A stretch of 38,643 nt of DNA from Oscillospiraceae bacterium (GTDB lineage: Bacteria > Bacillota > Clostridia > Oscillospirales > Oscillospiraceae), in contig JAEDIN010000006.1 in the NCBI GenBank assembly GCA_016292445.1, forward strand, positions 1 through 38,643, written 5' to 3'. The position numbers were made by a program, and so were the translations under genes. A model generated the notes under the pieces. It had not been told where the DNA came from. It made no database searches and saw only the letters and a list, made by a program, of their open reading frames with translations. Below, in pieces: positions 22,922-31,039 of this stretch; position 1 is the first letter of the stretch, and the number at the start of each line of letters is the position of its first letter.

Positions 22922-24505
22922 TCAGAATTGATTGTATATAAACTGGCTGGAATCGTAGCCCACGCCGTATGCGCCGAACACCAGAATCGCAAGTGCAAGA
23001 AGTCCGAACACGACATAGGGCACGGCGGTCTTTTTCCACAGAAGCTCACGCACCGAGCCGCACTTTTCCTGCACGCAGGAAACCGTAAACATCAGAGCAA
23101 TGCCTATGCCGGCAACGAGGTAATCGGCGGCGGTAAGCCCGAGGTTTAACAGCTCGCCGGAGAATGCCTGCACCCAGTTATTCGTCGTAAATATCGAGGC
23201 GAACGCCTCAAACGACACCGCAACATCACGGTAGCAGTCGAGAATTCTGAGCGAGCACATGAGCAGGAAGGTGCGCAATATTTCAAACACACGGTAGCCG
23301 AAGCTGCTTGTGAGCCTTGCGTTTTTCTCTCTGAATTTAACCGACAGGGGCTTAAATTCCTCGGCAAGCAGGATGAAAAATGCGTTCAGCAGTCCCCACA
23401 CGACGAAGTTCCACGCGGCGCCGTGCCACAGGCCGGTGAGGAACCATGTCACGATGGTGGACACATACACCGACAGCTTTCTTCCGAAGCCGTCGGAAAT
23501 GCTCTTGCGTGCTTTTTTAGACAGCTTGAGAAGCCACGGCGCAACGCTCAGCGGGTAGAAAATGTAGTCCTTGAACCAAGTACCCATGGAGATATGCCAA
23601 CGCCGCCAATACTCGGCGATGTTGCGCGAAAAGTAGGGCCGTATGAAGTTTTCCCTGACGGAAACGCCCAGCACCTGCGCAATACCGATGGTGATGTCGA
23701 TGCCGCCGGTGAAGTCGGCGTAAAGCTCGGCGGCATAGAACACCGCTCCGAGGAACACATACGCTCCCGAATATGTCGCAGGGTCGCCGCACAGCGCGGT
23801 GACGGCAACAAGCAGTCTGTCGGCAATGACGAGCTTTTTGAAGTAGCCCCAGAGTATGCGCTGCAAGCCGAAGCTTATCTGCTTAAAGTCGGCTTTATGC
23901 TCGGCAAAAAGCGTGTCCTTCAAATCGCCGAAGCGGGAAATAGGGCCTTGGATGAGCAGCGGGAAAAACGAGGTGAAAAGTGCAACCTTTAGTATATTAC
24001 GCTCCGGCTCGACCTTCTCCCAGTACACATCGATGACATAGCTCACCGTCTGGAAGGTGTAGAACGATATGCCAAGCGGCAGCACCCAATCTACCGCGGC
24101 TACATCGGTTGAAAACAGCGAATTAAAGTTAAAGATAACAAAGTTCGTGTACTTCAGTGCCGCAAGAATGCCGAGGTCAATTACCAGCGCGAGGATGAAT
24201 ATCGCCTTGCGCTTTTTCTCGTGCTGCTTTTTGTACTCCTTGCGCTCCGGGCGTGAAAGTGCCTTGCCCTCGTCGGAGGCAAGATACGCCTTTTGCTTTG
24301 AAAGCGAGCTGCCCATAAGGTTTGTCGCCGCCCACGACACCGTGACTGTCGCCGCCATGAACACAAGTCCCTGCCAGCCGGCGCAGGCATAAAACAGCAC
24401 ATCGGCACACAGCAGCAAAAGCCACTGCCGCTTGCGTGGGATTATGTAGTACAGCGCAAACAGGATTATCAGAAAGGCTATGAAGCCATACGATGTAAAC
24501 AGCAC
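22922..24505 (-). CDS. MBOAT-family acyltransferase, AlgI-like
   Basis: Multi-pass membrane acyltransferase of 527 residues, closer in length and motifs to AlgI/PatA (alginate or peptidoglycan O-acetylation) than to DltB (about 400). Family motifs: LPLGISFYTFQTVSYVID (142-159), IQGPISRF (185-192), AEYWRRWHISMGTWFKD with H304, and the catalytic histidine H361 in GLWHGAAWNF. The C-terminus ends FIYNQF, like the aromatic tail of AlgI proteins. The start is GTG, 3 bases after the acyl carrier protein stop, with AGGACGAG ahead. It should receive an acyl group from the adjacent carrier protein at the inner face and pass it across the membrane. Confidence 0.93.
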   Translation of the reverse strand: MLFTSYGFIAFLIILFALYYIIPRKRQWLLLLCADVLFYACAGWQGLVFMAATVTVSWAATNLMGSSLSKQKAYLASDEGKALSRPERKEYKKQHEKKRKAIFILALVIDLGILAALKYTNFVIFNFNSLFSTDVAAVDWVLPLGISFYTFQTVSYVIDVYWEKVEPERNILKVALFTSFFPLLIQGPISRFGDLKDTLFAEHKADFKQISFGLQRILWGYFKKLVIADRLLVAVTALCGDPATYSGAYVFLGAVFYAAELYADFTGGIDITIGIAQVLGVSVRENFIRPYFSRNIAEYWRRWHISMGTWFKDYIFYPLSVAPWLLKLSKKARKSISDGFGRKLSVYVSTIVTWFLTGLWHGAAWNFVVWGLLNAFFILLAEEFKPLSVKFREKNARLTSSFGYRVFEILRTFLLMCSLRILDCYRDVAVSFEAFASIFTTNNWVQAFSGELLNLGLTAADYLVAGIGIALMFTVSCVQEKCGSVRELLWKKTAVPYVVFGLLALAILVFGAYGVGYDSSQFIYNQF

Positions 24506-24508
24506 GGC

Positions 24509-24736
24509 TTACTCGTCCTGAAGTCTGGTGACCATGTCGAACATGGCCTTGGCGGAATTAAAGTTCTCCGGTGTTATCTCCCTTGCGGGGATGGTGATGT
24601 CAAACGCGTCGGAAAGCTCGGAAATGAGGGTGACGATATCGAGGCTTTCAAGATATGCGTCGTCAATGAGGGTGGTGCAGGTCTTATAATCGACCGTAAG
24701 ACCCAGCTCGTCGAGGATGTCAAATATTTCTTCCAT
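24509..24736 (-). CDS. Acyl carrier protein, DltC-like
   Basis: A 75-residue acidic four-helix carrier. The phosphopantetheine attachment site is S31 in DDAYLESLDIVTLI (ESLD instead of the usual DSL, with the Ser kept). It starts inside the end of the adenylation gene (17-base overlap) with TATGGAG as SD and ends 3 bases before the MBOAT start, so the three genes are tightly coupled. It is likely loaded with the activated amino acid by the adenylation enzyme. Confidence 0.92.
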   Translation of the reverse strand: MEEIFDILDELGLTVDYKTCTTLIDDAYLESLDIVTLISELSDAFDITIPAREITPENFNSAKAMFDMVTRLQDE

Positions 24737-26234
24737 TGTATTTCTCCATAAGTGAATTTCTGTCTGTTTTTCCGTTCGGAAGCATGGGCAGAGTGTCCAT
24801 GCGAAACAGCTTTGAGGGTATCATATAGCGTTCAAGCTCTTTGATCAGATAGGCGCGCACAGTCTTTTCGTCGGCAGTGCCCATGTAGTAAAGAAGCAGC
24901 TTCTTTTTTTGCTTATCAAACAGGCAGCAGGCACTCTCAACGCCCTCCGCCATGCAGGCGCAGGCCTCGATCTCGCCAAGCTCGACCCTGTGTCCCATGC
25001 TTTTTATCTGATTATCCTTGCGTGACACGAACACAAGCTCGCCCCGCTCGTTTATCCTGCCGAGGTCTCCCGTGCGGTAGATTATCTCCGGATAGTGACT
25101 GTTGAGCGGATTTTGTACGAAAGCGGAAGCGGTTTTTTCGGCGTCGTCGTAATAGCCGAGGGTCACCGCCGTTCCTCTTATACATATCTCCCCCGTTTCA
25201 CCCTCGGAAGCCTGTGTGTTATCCTCACGCAGGAGGAAAAAGCCCGTATTGTCAAAGGGTCTGCCCACGGGGATGGGCTCGGTTTCGTCAAACTCGCGGT
25301 CAACGACATAGTAAAACGACATTCCCGTCGCCTCGGTCGGGCCGTAGAGATTTATAAACCTTGCCTCGGGTGCTGCCTTCTGCCACAGCTTGAGCTGCTT
25401 TACGGGGAACACCTCGCTGCCGAAGCACACGGTGCGCAGATACTCGGGTCTGCCCTCGTCAAATGCGCCCAGTCCCGACACGAGCGTGAGTGCAGACGCC
25501 ACCCAGCACACGGTGTTTATCCTGTGTCTGTTCAAAAATGCAAGCACCTTTAAGGGCGACATGAACAGGCTCTGCTGCATTAGATACGCCGTCGAGCCGC
25601 ATTTTATGACCGAGAGTATCTCCTTCATGCAGGCATCGACATACAGCGGCACCTGCATTGCAAAAACACTGTCCCCGGCTGCCCCGATAACAGGGCAAAG
25701 CGCGTTGGCGTAGTCAATGAGCGAGCGGTGGCAGGCGGTAACGCCCTTGGGAGTGCCGGTACTGCCGGAGGTAAAGACGATGTATACGGGGTCTGTGTCG
25801 ATGCTCGAAGAGCGAACGGCGGCAAGCGCATTTTCATCTGTCTGCGCCGAAAACAGTTCCCCGCAATCGATCACTCTGTCGCCGTAACCGAGCTCGGCTG
25901 CCGTTTCCTTCGAGGTCTCGTCGCAGACTATCGCCCTCGGAGAGAGCTTTTTTAAAATCATGCGTATCCGGTGCAGCGGCATACCGATATCCATCGGCAC
26001 ATAGCAGCAGCCGGCATAGATGACCGAGAAAAGGGCGCATATCGTTTGCGGTGCTTTTTTCATGAACACCACTACCGGCTCGTTACAGAGCCCTCTTTTG
26101 ATAAGCTCGCTGCCGCCGGCTCTTGACATTTTGAGCAGATCGGCAAAGCTCAGGCTTTGCTCCTCGTCGGCAAAGGCGGTTTTTTCTCCGTAAAGCGGTG
26201 CGGTTTTTTCGAGAAATTCAAGAATATTCTTCAT
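24720..26234 (-). CDS. Amino-acid adenylation enzyme, DltA-like
   Basis: A stand-alone ANL-superfamily ligase of 504 residues, the length of DltA. Core motifs: A3 TSGSTGTPKG (155-164), A5 LYGPTEATG (296-304), A7 YRTGD (386-390), A8 KSMGHRVELGEIE (411-423) and A10 catalytic lysine K489 (LPNGKTDR). In the A4 region (LYVDACMKE) D200 aligns with the Asp that holds the substrate amino group, so an amino acid is the likely substrate. The position of the DltA cysteine linked to D-Ala preference aligns with G272 (CFGSEVFP), so D-Ala itself is uncertain. No condensation or thioesterase domain is present. It would load the carrier protein encoded next. Gap to the upstream gene is one base. Confidence 0.88.
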   Translation of the reverse strand: MKNILEFLEKTAPLYGEKTAFADEEQSLSFADLLKMSRAGGSELIKRGLCNEPVVVFMKKAPQTICALFSVIYAGCCYVPMDIGMPLHRIRMILKKLSPRAIVCDETSKETAAELGYGDRVIDCGELFSAQTDENALAAVRSSSIDTDPVYIVFTSGSTGTPKGVTACHRSLIDYANALCPVIGAAGDSVFAMQVPLYVDACMKEILSVIKCGSTAYLMQQSLFMSPLKVLAFLNRHRINTVCWVASALTLVSGLGAFDEGRPEYLRTVCFGSEVFPVKQLKLWQKAAPEARFINLYGPTEATGMSFYYVVDREFDETEPIPVGRPFDNTGFFLLREDNTQASEGETGEICIRGTAVTLGYYDDAEKTASAFVQNPLNSHYPEIIYRTGDLGRINERGELVFVSRKDNQIKSMGHRVELGEIEACACMAEGVESACCLFDKQKKKLLLYYMGTADEKTVRAYLIKELERYMIPSKLFRMDTLPMLPNGKTDRNSLMEKYNGRNI

Positions 26235-26235
26235 T

Positions 26236-28293
26236 TCAGTTTTCCATTACATACGGTCTGGTCTCAAGCTGCGGATACAGGCTCGTGTCAAATCTCCAGT
26301 ACTGCACACTGTATTTTACAAGCTCCTCGCTGGTTTTCATGAAGCAGCGCAGATGCTCGGGACCGACATTGCAGGCATCGAAGTGGTACCAGCCCGTGCC
26401 GAGGTTTACAAGACACCAGAAGTGCTGCGTTCTGCCGTTTAATCTCTCCACACTGAGCACCTGGCAGTCTATCTTTTGCAGCAGCGCATAGGTCGTTGCG
26501 TAGAATGTGAAGCAGTCGCCCGCGCCCTTGGTCAGACCTCTGTAAGCCTCTGACTTCCAGTCGGTCTTGTCCGAATCGCCGGAATAGGTGATGTTGGAAT
26601 AGACATAGTCAAAGATGGCGTATGCCTGCTTTTCAAGGCTCATGCCGTCCTTGAGTATTCTGCCGAGAACCTTGTCGACTTCGGCATTGAGCTTTTCGTC
26701 GGTGACTTTGTTCTCGATAAATTTGTACTTGACCGTCACGGAGCTTTCGTTGCCCTCGTGATCCTTCGCCTTATAGGTCACATCGTATTCGCCGACCTTC
26801 TTTGCGTCAACCTTGGACTTATCGACCGTCAGCTCCGGCTCGGGGTCTGCGTTATCAACGGTGAACACCTCTTTAAAGTACGCAACTGCTTCGCCGACAT
26901 AACAATAACGGTCGCGGGCAGCGTAGATAACCGGCGCGGTCTTGTCCGGCGATATTACCGCCGTGGCCTTGACGGTGGTCTGATTACCCGCTCTGTCGGT
27001 GAGTGTTATCTCAACTTCCTGCTCGCCCTCGGTGTCCCAATCCGGCTCGGAGGTAAAGCTTGCCTTGACGCTGCTTACATCCTTGATGTTTTCAAGGAAC
27101 TTTATCGGCTCGCAGTAATAGCCCGTGCTGCACGGACATTTGATACCGTCGGCGGTAGGCGCGGTGGTATCCTTAACGGTGACGCCGACTGTTTTGGTAA
27201 CCCCGTCCTTTATGAGTCTGACCTCGTGTGCGCCCAGACTGTTGAGCATAAACGGCTCTGTTTCCATGGTATAACCTGCGTAATCCGCGCCGAGCTGCTT
27301 GAGAAGGCCTGCCTCGGAAAGCATGTCGTTTGACGCTTCAAACTGCGCAACAGCATCGCACACTATAAGCTTGCCCTTGACCTCAGCGGTGTTGCCGCCC
27401 TTGTCGGTGGCCTTTATATTGACTTCAAAGCTGCCCTTTTTGCCCGTATCGGGCTTGGACACAAATTCGTAGCTGACTTCGGTGGCGTCATCGCAGCCGA
27501 CGGCGAAGTCCGCTGCCGTGACCTCTCCGCCGGTCTTAACGGCGACGGGAACGAGATCCGGAACGGGTGCGGTGGTATCGACTATGCGCAGAGTTGAGGT
27601 ATATGTGTTTCCGTCAAACTTTATCTCAACCTTATTATCGCCGAGCTTTGTCCAGTCGATGGAGCTAAGGTCTGTAAGAAGCTCCGCGTTATCCCTCTCG
27701 ACGACCATGAAATCCTTGAGCGTGGGGTGCGGCGTGCCTGCCTCATAGGTCAGCACATCAATGGTTCCGAGCACCTTGACGGTGGTCTTTATCGTCTGCT
27801 CGTTGCCGCAGGAATCCTTCAGAATCACGGCGCAGTCATAGCTGCCCACCTTGCCGTAAACCGGCTCTGTCTGCCACCTGACGGTGTATTCCGATGCGTC
27901 CTTTATTTCGGTGAGCGCATCCTCGGGCTCCATGCTCTTGTCGTCGACGGTGATGCTCGGATTTTTTGCCTCGGCCTGCGGAGCTTTGGTGTCACGGACT
28001 ATCAGCAGCACCTTGCGGCTTGTCTCCTCGTTCTTGACGGTGAGAACATATGTTCCCTCCTCCTTGAGGCTGACATCGGCATCGCCGACATAGCTTGCCT
28101 TGCTTCCGTTTTTCATGAACGCGCCGGCATCGGGAGCGCCGTTGCCGAGCTCAGCCCTGAGAAAAATGTGCATTCCGCGGTAAACGCCGAACACAACAAC
28201 CGCCGCGGCAACAGCGATGGCAAGCACTATCGCAAAGGCAATTAAAAGCCCTTTTTTCGTCTTTCTTTTTTCCTTTACCGCCGTTCGAGACAT
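26236..28293 (-). CDS. Membrane-anchored transglutaminase-like protein with Ig-like repeats
   Basis: The 685-residue protein has a basic N-terminus, one membrane segment (about 15-37) and a long extracellular part. Several Ig-like units follow, most opening with DTKAP, DTTAP or DKTAP and closing with GNQ/GNE-type turns (DSCGNEQT, DRAGNQTT, DHEGNESS), like DUF5011/HYR-type surface repeats. The C-terminal domain is transglutaminase-like with C594 (GAGDCFTFY), H624 (TQHFWC) and D639 (YHFDAC), a complete triad. Such domains in bacteria act as peptidases or amide-exchange enzymes. The start at 28293 follows ACGGAGGT by 9 bases. It is the first gene of a six-gene operon with DltA-, DltC-, MBOAT- and SGNH-like genes, so it is probably a partner or target at the cell surface. 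Confidence 0.85.
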   Translation of the reverse strand: MSRTAVKEKRKTKKGLLIAFAIVLAIAVAAAVVVFGVYRGMHIFLRAELGNGAPDAGAFMKNGSKASYVGDADVSLKEEGTYVLTVKNEETSRKVLLIVRDTKAPQAEAKNPSITVDDKSMEPEDALTEIKDASEYTVRWQTEPVYGKVGSYDCAVILKDSCGNEQTIKTTVKVLGTIDVLTYEAGTPHPTLKDFMVVERDNAELLTDLSSIDWTKLGDNKVEIKFDGNTYTSTLRIVDTTAPVPDLVPVAVKTGGEVTAADFAVGCDDATEVSYEFVSKPDTGKKGSFEVNIKATDKGGNTAEVKGKLIVCDAVAQFEASNDMLSEAGLLKQLGADYAGYTMETEPFMLNSLGAHEVRLIKDGVTKTVGVTVKDTTAPTADGIKCPCSTGYYCEPIKFLENIKDVSSVKASFTSEPDWDTEGEQEVEITLTDRAGNQTTVKATAVISPDKTAPVIYAARDRYCYVGEAVAYFKEVFTVDNADPEPELTVDKSKVDAKKVGEYDVTYKAKDHEGNESSVTVKYKFIENKVTDEKLNAEVDKVLGRILKDGMSLEKQAYAIFDYVYSNITYSGDSDKTDWKSEAYRGLTKGAGDCFTFYATTYALLQKIDCQVLSVERLNGRTQHFWCLVNLGTGWYHFDACNVGPEHLRCFMKTSEELVKYSVQYWRFDTSLYPQLETRPYVMEN

Positions 28294-28340
28294 AATGCCG
28301 ATACCTCCGTACACGAAGAGTCGATTTTTGACAAATATAT

Positions 28341-28369
28341 ATTTTATCACACAACATCTTGTATAACAA
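28341..28369 (-). promoter_or_regulatory. Predicted sigma-A promoter of the Dlt-like operon
   Basis: On the minus strand: TTGTTA (4/6), 17-bp spacer, TAAAAT (5/6), 48 bases before the first start codon. It is the only good promoter seen for the six genes. Confidence 0.55.
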
Positions 28370-28394
28370 CGATTTTTTGTTAACAAAAGTGTTG

Positions 28395-28423
28395 TTGAAA
28401 TAAGTTTCCGCTCATGGTATACT
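28395..28423 (+). promoter_or_regulatory. Predicted sigma-A promoter of the binding-protein operon
   Basis: TTGAAA (4/6), 17-bp spacer, TATACT (5/6). It is divergent from the Dlt-like operon promoter, with about 25 bases between them. Confidence 0.55.
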
Positions 28424-28481
28424 CTGCCCTAAGCATATGCAAATGCTCTAAGTCTGTTTCGGGCTTACGAAAGGAGCAAAA

Positions 28482-29489
28482 ATGAAAAAAATTGTATCGT
28501 TTTTTCTTGCATTTATAATGATATTTGCCCTGTGCGCCTGTAACGACAAGCCGCAGGAGACCGCCGTGCCCTCGCCGGAGAGCACCGAGCCGGCCTATGT
28601 GCCCACAAGCTTCCGTAATTACGGTAAGCGCACCACGGTCCACTCCATGCCGCAGAAGATTGTCACCGCCGGTCCTAACTGCACCGAGGTCATGTGTGCT
28701 CTCGGTCTTGCCGACAAGGTCATCGGCAAGTGCATGACAAACCACTCAAAGGGTGCGCTTGACGAGTACAAGGATTCTTATGCCGATATTCCCACACTTT
28801 GCGAGGGTTACCCCACGCTTGACGATATCGTTAACAGCGGCTGCGATTTTCTCTATGCAAGCAGTTGGATTTTTACCGACACTCTCACGGTCAGTATGCT
28901 TGAAGACAAGGGCATCATCGTGTATGTCAACGAAGCACAGACATATGACGAGCTGTGGATGGAGCTAAGTGACCTGAGCCGCGTTTTTCATATTGAAAGT
29001 ATCGGCGACGAGCTCTCGAAGGCGCAGACCGACAGGATAACCGCAGTCGGCGATGTGATCAAAGAAGCAAAACCGAAAAAGGTTCTGGTGCTCGACAGCT
29101 TTATCGGAGAAAAGGTCTTCACCGCAGGCGGCTCAAACATTGAAACCGCCTACATCACCTCTGCCGGCGGCGTGAATATTTTTGAGGAGCTTGAAAAGCC
29201 GTGGGATGCCGTGACGGTCGAGGATATAGTAGCCGCAAATCCGGATTACATCATAATCCACGATTACAAGGGCTCAAGCTATGACGACAAGGTCAAGGCT
29301 CTGAAGGAGTCCCCCGAGCTTAAATACCTCGACTGCGTGAGAAACGAGTGTTTTATAAAGCTCTCGCTTGAAAACCTCATGCCCGGCATTCGAAGCGCCG
29401 TCACCGTTGAGACCATTGCGCATACGATGTTTGCCGATTTGTTTGCGGCCCCACAGCCAACGGAGGCACCGAAGAAGCAGGATGTTTAA
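28482..29489 (+). CDS. ABC-transporter substrate-binding lipoprotein (siderophore/cobalamin type)
   Basis: A 335-residue lipoprotein: signal peptide with lipobox LCAC (C20), then a periplasmic-binding-protein fold of the FhuD/BtuF group, with the usual opening QKIVTAGPNCTEVMCALGLADKVIGK, the segment IPTLCEGYPTLDDIVNSGCD, and the helical backbone linking two lobes. Ligands in this group are iron-siderophores, haem or cobalamin. No permease or ATPase gene is adjacent. AAAGGAG precedes the ATG. The gene overlaps the radical SAM gene by 8 bases, so the two are made together. Confidence 0.87.
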   Translation: MKKIVSFFLAFIMIFALCACNDKPQETAVPSPESTEPAYVPTSFRNYGKRTTVHSMPQKIVTAGPNCTEVMCALGLADKVIGKCMTNHSKGALDEYKDSYADIPTLCEGYPTLDDIVNSGCDFLYASSWIFTDTLTVSMLEDKGIIVYVNEAQTYDELWMELSDLSRVFHIESIGDELSKAQTDRITAVGDVIKEAKPKKVLVLDSFIGEKVFTAGGSNIETAYITSAGGVNIFEELEKPWDAVTVEDIVAANPDYIIIHDYKGSSYDDKVKALKESPELKYLDCVRNECFIKLSLENLMPGIRSAVTVETIAHTMFADLFAAPQPTEAPKKQDV

Positions 29490-30312
29490 AAAAGCCTATG
29501 TTGAAATCACGAATATCTGCAATTTAAGCTGCGACTTCTGTCACGGCACAAAGAGAACTCCGCACCGGTTAACGGTAGCGGAGTTTGATTGCATTATGCG
29601 CAAGCTCAAAGGTCACGCCGAGTATGTCTATTTCCACATCCTCGGCGAGCCACTCACGCATCCCGAGCTTTCGCGTTTCCTGTCCTGCGCCGCCGACAGC
29701 GGCATGAAATGCTGCATAACGACAAACGGCACTCTCCTTGCCGAAAGCGAATCTGTTTTGCTCAACGCGCCGAGGCTGCACAAGCTGAGCGTTTCGCTGC
29801 ACAGCTTTGAGGCAAACGACGGCGGCGATATGAAAAAGTACCTCGATGATGTCTGCTCTGTGTGCGCTAAGCTCGCCGCTAAAGGCACGATATGCGCGCT
29901 CAGGCTGTGGAACGGCGGCGGTGCGGATAGACTAAACGGCGATATTCTTGCTGTTTTGCGCGAAAAATTCTGCTGTGAATGGCAGAGTAACCGCGACGGC
30001 TTTAAGCTTGGACAGAATTTGTATCTTGAAAATGCCGCTAAATTCGACTGGCCGGATATCGGTGCGCCGAAGCGCAATGTGCAGTTTTGCCAAGGACTGC
30101 GCGACCAGATCGGCATACTGTGCGATGGCACGGTAGTCCCCTGCTGCCTTGATGCCGAGGGCAGCATCGCGCTGGGCAATATTTTCAGGCAAAGCCTTGA
30201 TGAGATTTTGAACAGTGAGCGTGCAAAAGCGCTTTACCGCGGCTTTTCAAACCGAGCTCCGGCAGAGGAGCTGTGCCTGCGCTGCGGCTTTGCCGAGAGG
30301 TTCAGCATTTGA
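29482..30312 (+). CDS. Radical SAM protein with SPASM-like C-terminal domain
   Basis: The 276-residue protein has the radical-SAM cluster motif C13-x3-C17-x2-C20 (NICNLSCDFCHG) near its start, the glycine-rich region HILGEPLTHPEL and a C-terminal SPASM-like part with ILCDGTVVPCC, then LCLRCGF. SPASM enzymes often modify peptides or mature proteins using extra iron-sulfur clusters. No precursor peptide was recognised next to it, so a RiPP role is unproven. ATG 29482 was chosen because it places the cluster motif near the N-terminus as in the family; it lies inside the end of the binding-protein gene, suggesting coupling. Confidence 0.85.
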   Translation: MFKKAYVEITNICNLSCDFCHGTKRTPHRLTVAEFDCIMRKLKGHAEYVYFHILGEPLTHPELSRFLSCAADSGMKCCITTNGTLLAESESVLLNAPRLHKLSVSLHSFEANDGGDMKKYLDDVCSVCAKLAAKGTICALRLWNGGGADRLNGDILAVLREKFCCEWQSNRDGFKLGQNLYLENAAKFDWPDIGAPKRNVQFCQGLRDQIGILCDGTVVPCCLDAEGSIALGNIFRQSLDEILNSERAKALYRGFSNRAPAEELCLRCGFAERFSI

Positions 30313-30314
30313 CT

Positions 30315-31013
30315 ATGATGAAAAGACAAGGCCTCAGCTCATTTTCACTGCATATATCGGCGATGGCTTTCATGCTGTGCGACCACTTGTATCTCACGCT
30401 GCTGCCAGATCTCCCCCTGCTGCGCTGCATCGGCAGGCTTGCCTTTCCGCTGTTTGCGTTCATGGCGGTCCAGGGCTGTTTTCACACCCACTGCTTTAAA
30501 AAATATCTGCTCAGGCTTGCGCTGCTCGCCCTCATTTCGGAGGTGCCGTTTGACCTGCTTGTCGGCGGCACGGTGTTTTACCCCGACCGGCAGAATGTCA
30601 TCTGGACTATTATTCTCGGGCTTTGCTGCATTTGGGCGCTTGAGCGGCTTAAATCGGTCGAGGGAAAAGCCGCCGTTTTGTGTTGGGTGGTGCTTGCCGC
30701 CTCGTTTGCCGCCGCCTATGTCGCAAGGGTCGATTATTCCGGCGCGGGAGTTTTGACCCTTCTTGCCTTTTACCTGTTCTGCGGCAGCTCGGCAAAGTGC
30801 AAAGTCCTGCAGCTTCTCTCGCTGGGGTTTATTAATCTCGTACTGCTTAATGGCATGAGCTTTGCTTTTCCGCAGCAGGGTCTTGCGGTTTTGTCGCTGG
30901 TTTTCGTTTGGCTTTACGACGGCAGGCAAGGTCTTCACGGCAGGCCGATACAAATCGCAAATTATCTGTTTTACCCTACGCATATGCTCATACTTGCCCT
31001 TTTGACAATATAA
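30315..31013 (+). CDS. TraX-family membrane protein
   Basis: A hydrophobic protein of about 232 residues with roughly eight membrane segments. Family signs: an early LHISAMAFMLCDHL, then LRCIGRLAFPLFAFMAVQG with the conserved Arg, and LLALISEVPFDL, as in TraX, the F-plasmid pilin acetylase, and its many chromosomal relatives in Firmicutes. The start codon (30315, or 30318) is 2-5 bases after the radical SAM stop, with GAGAGG upstream. It is the third gene of the operon. Chromosomal TraX proteins are thought to be acyltransferases, with unknown acceptors. Confidence 0.85.
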   Translation: MMKRQGLSSFSLHISAMAFMLCDHLYLTLLPDLPLLRCIGRLAFPLFAFMAVQGCFHTHCFKKYLLRLALLALISEVPFDLLVGGTVFYPDRQNVIWTIILGLCCIWALERLKSVEGKAAVLCWVVLAASFAAAYVARVDYSGAGVLTLLAFYLFCGSSAKCKVLQLLSLGFINLVLLNGMSFAFPQQGLAVLSLVFVWLYDGRQGLHGRPIQIANYLFYPTHMLILALLTI

Positions 31014-31039
31014 AAATGCACCCGGGCGGGTGCATTTTT
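31012..31039. terminator. Bidirectional terminator
   Basis: AAAAATGCACCC pairs with GGGTGCATTTTT around GGGC, and overlaps the stops of TraX and greA. Confidence 0.92.

Noticed and set aside
24509..26234. Nonribosomal peptide or siderophore cluster, suggested by adenylation and carrier genes
   Set aside because: No condensation, thioesterase or tailoring genes. The MBOAT and SGNH-like neighbours point to surface acylation.
29482..31013. RiPP biosynthesis locus, suggested by the radical SAM/SPASM protein
   Set aside because: No short precursor frame with an SD was found next to it, and the genes overlap too closely to hide one.
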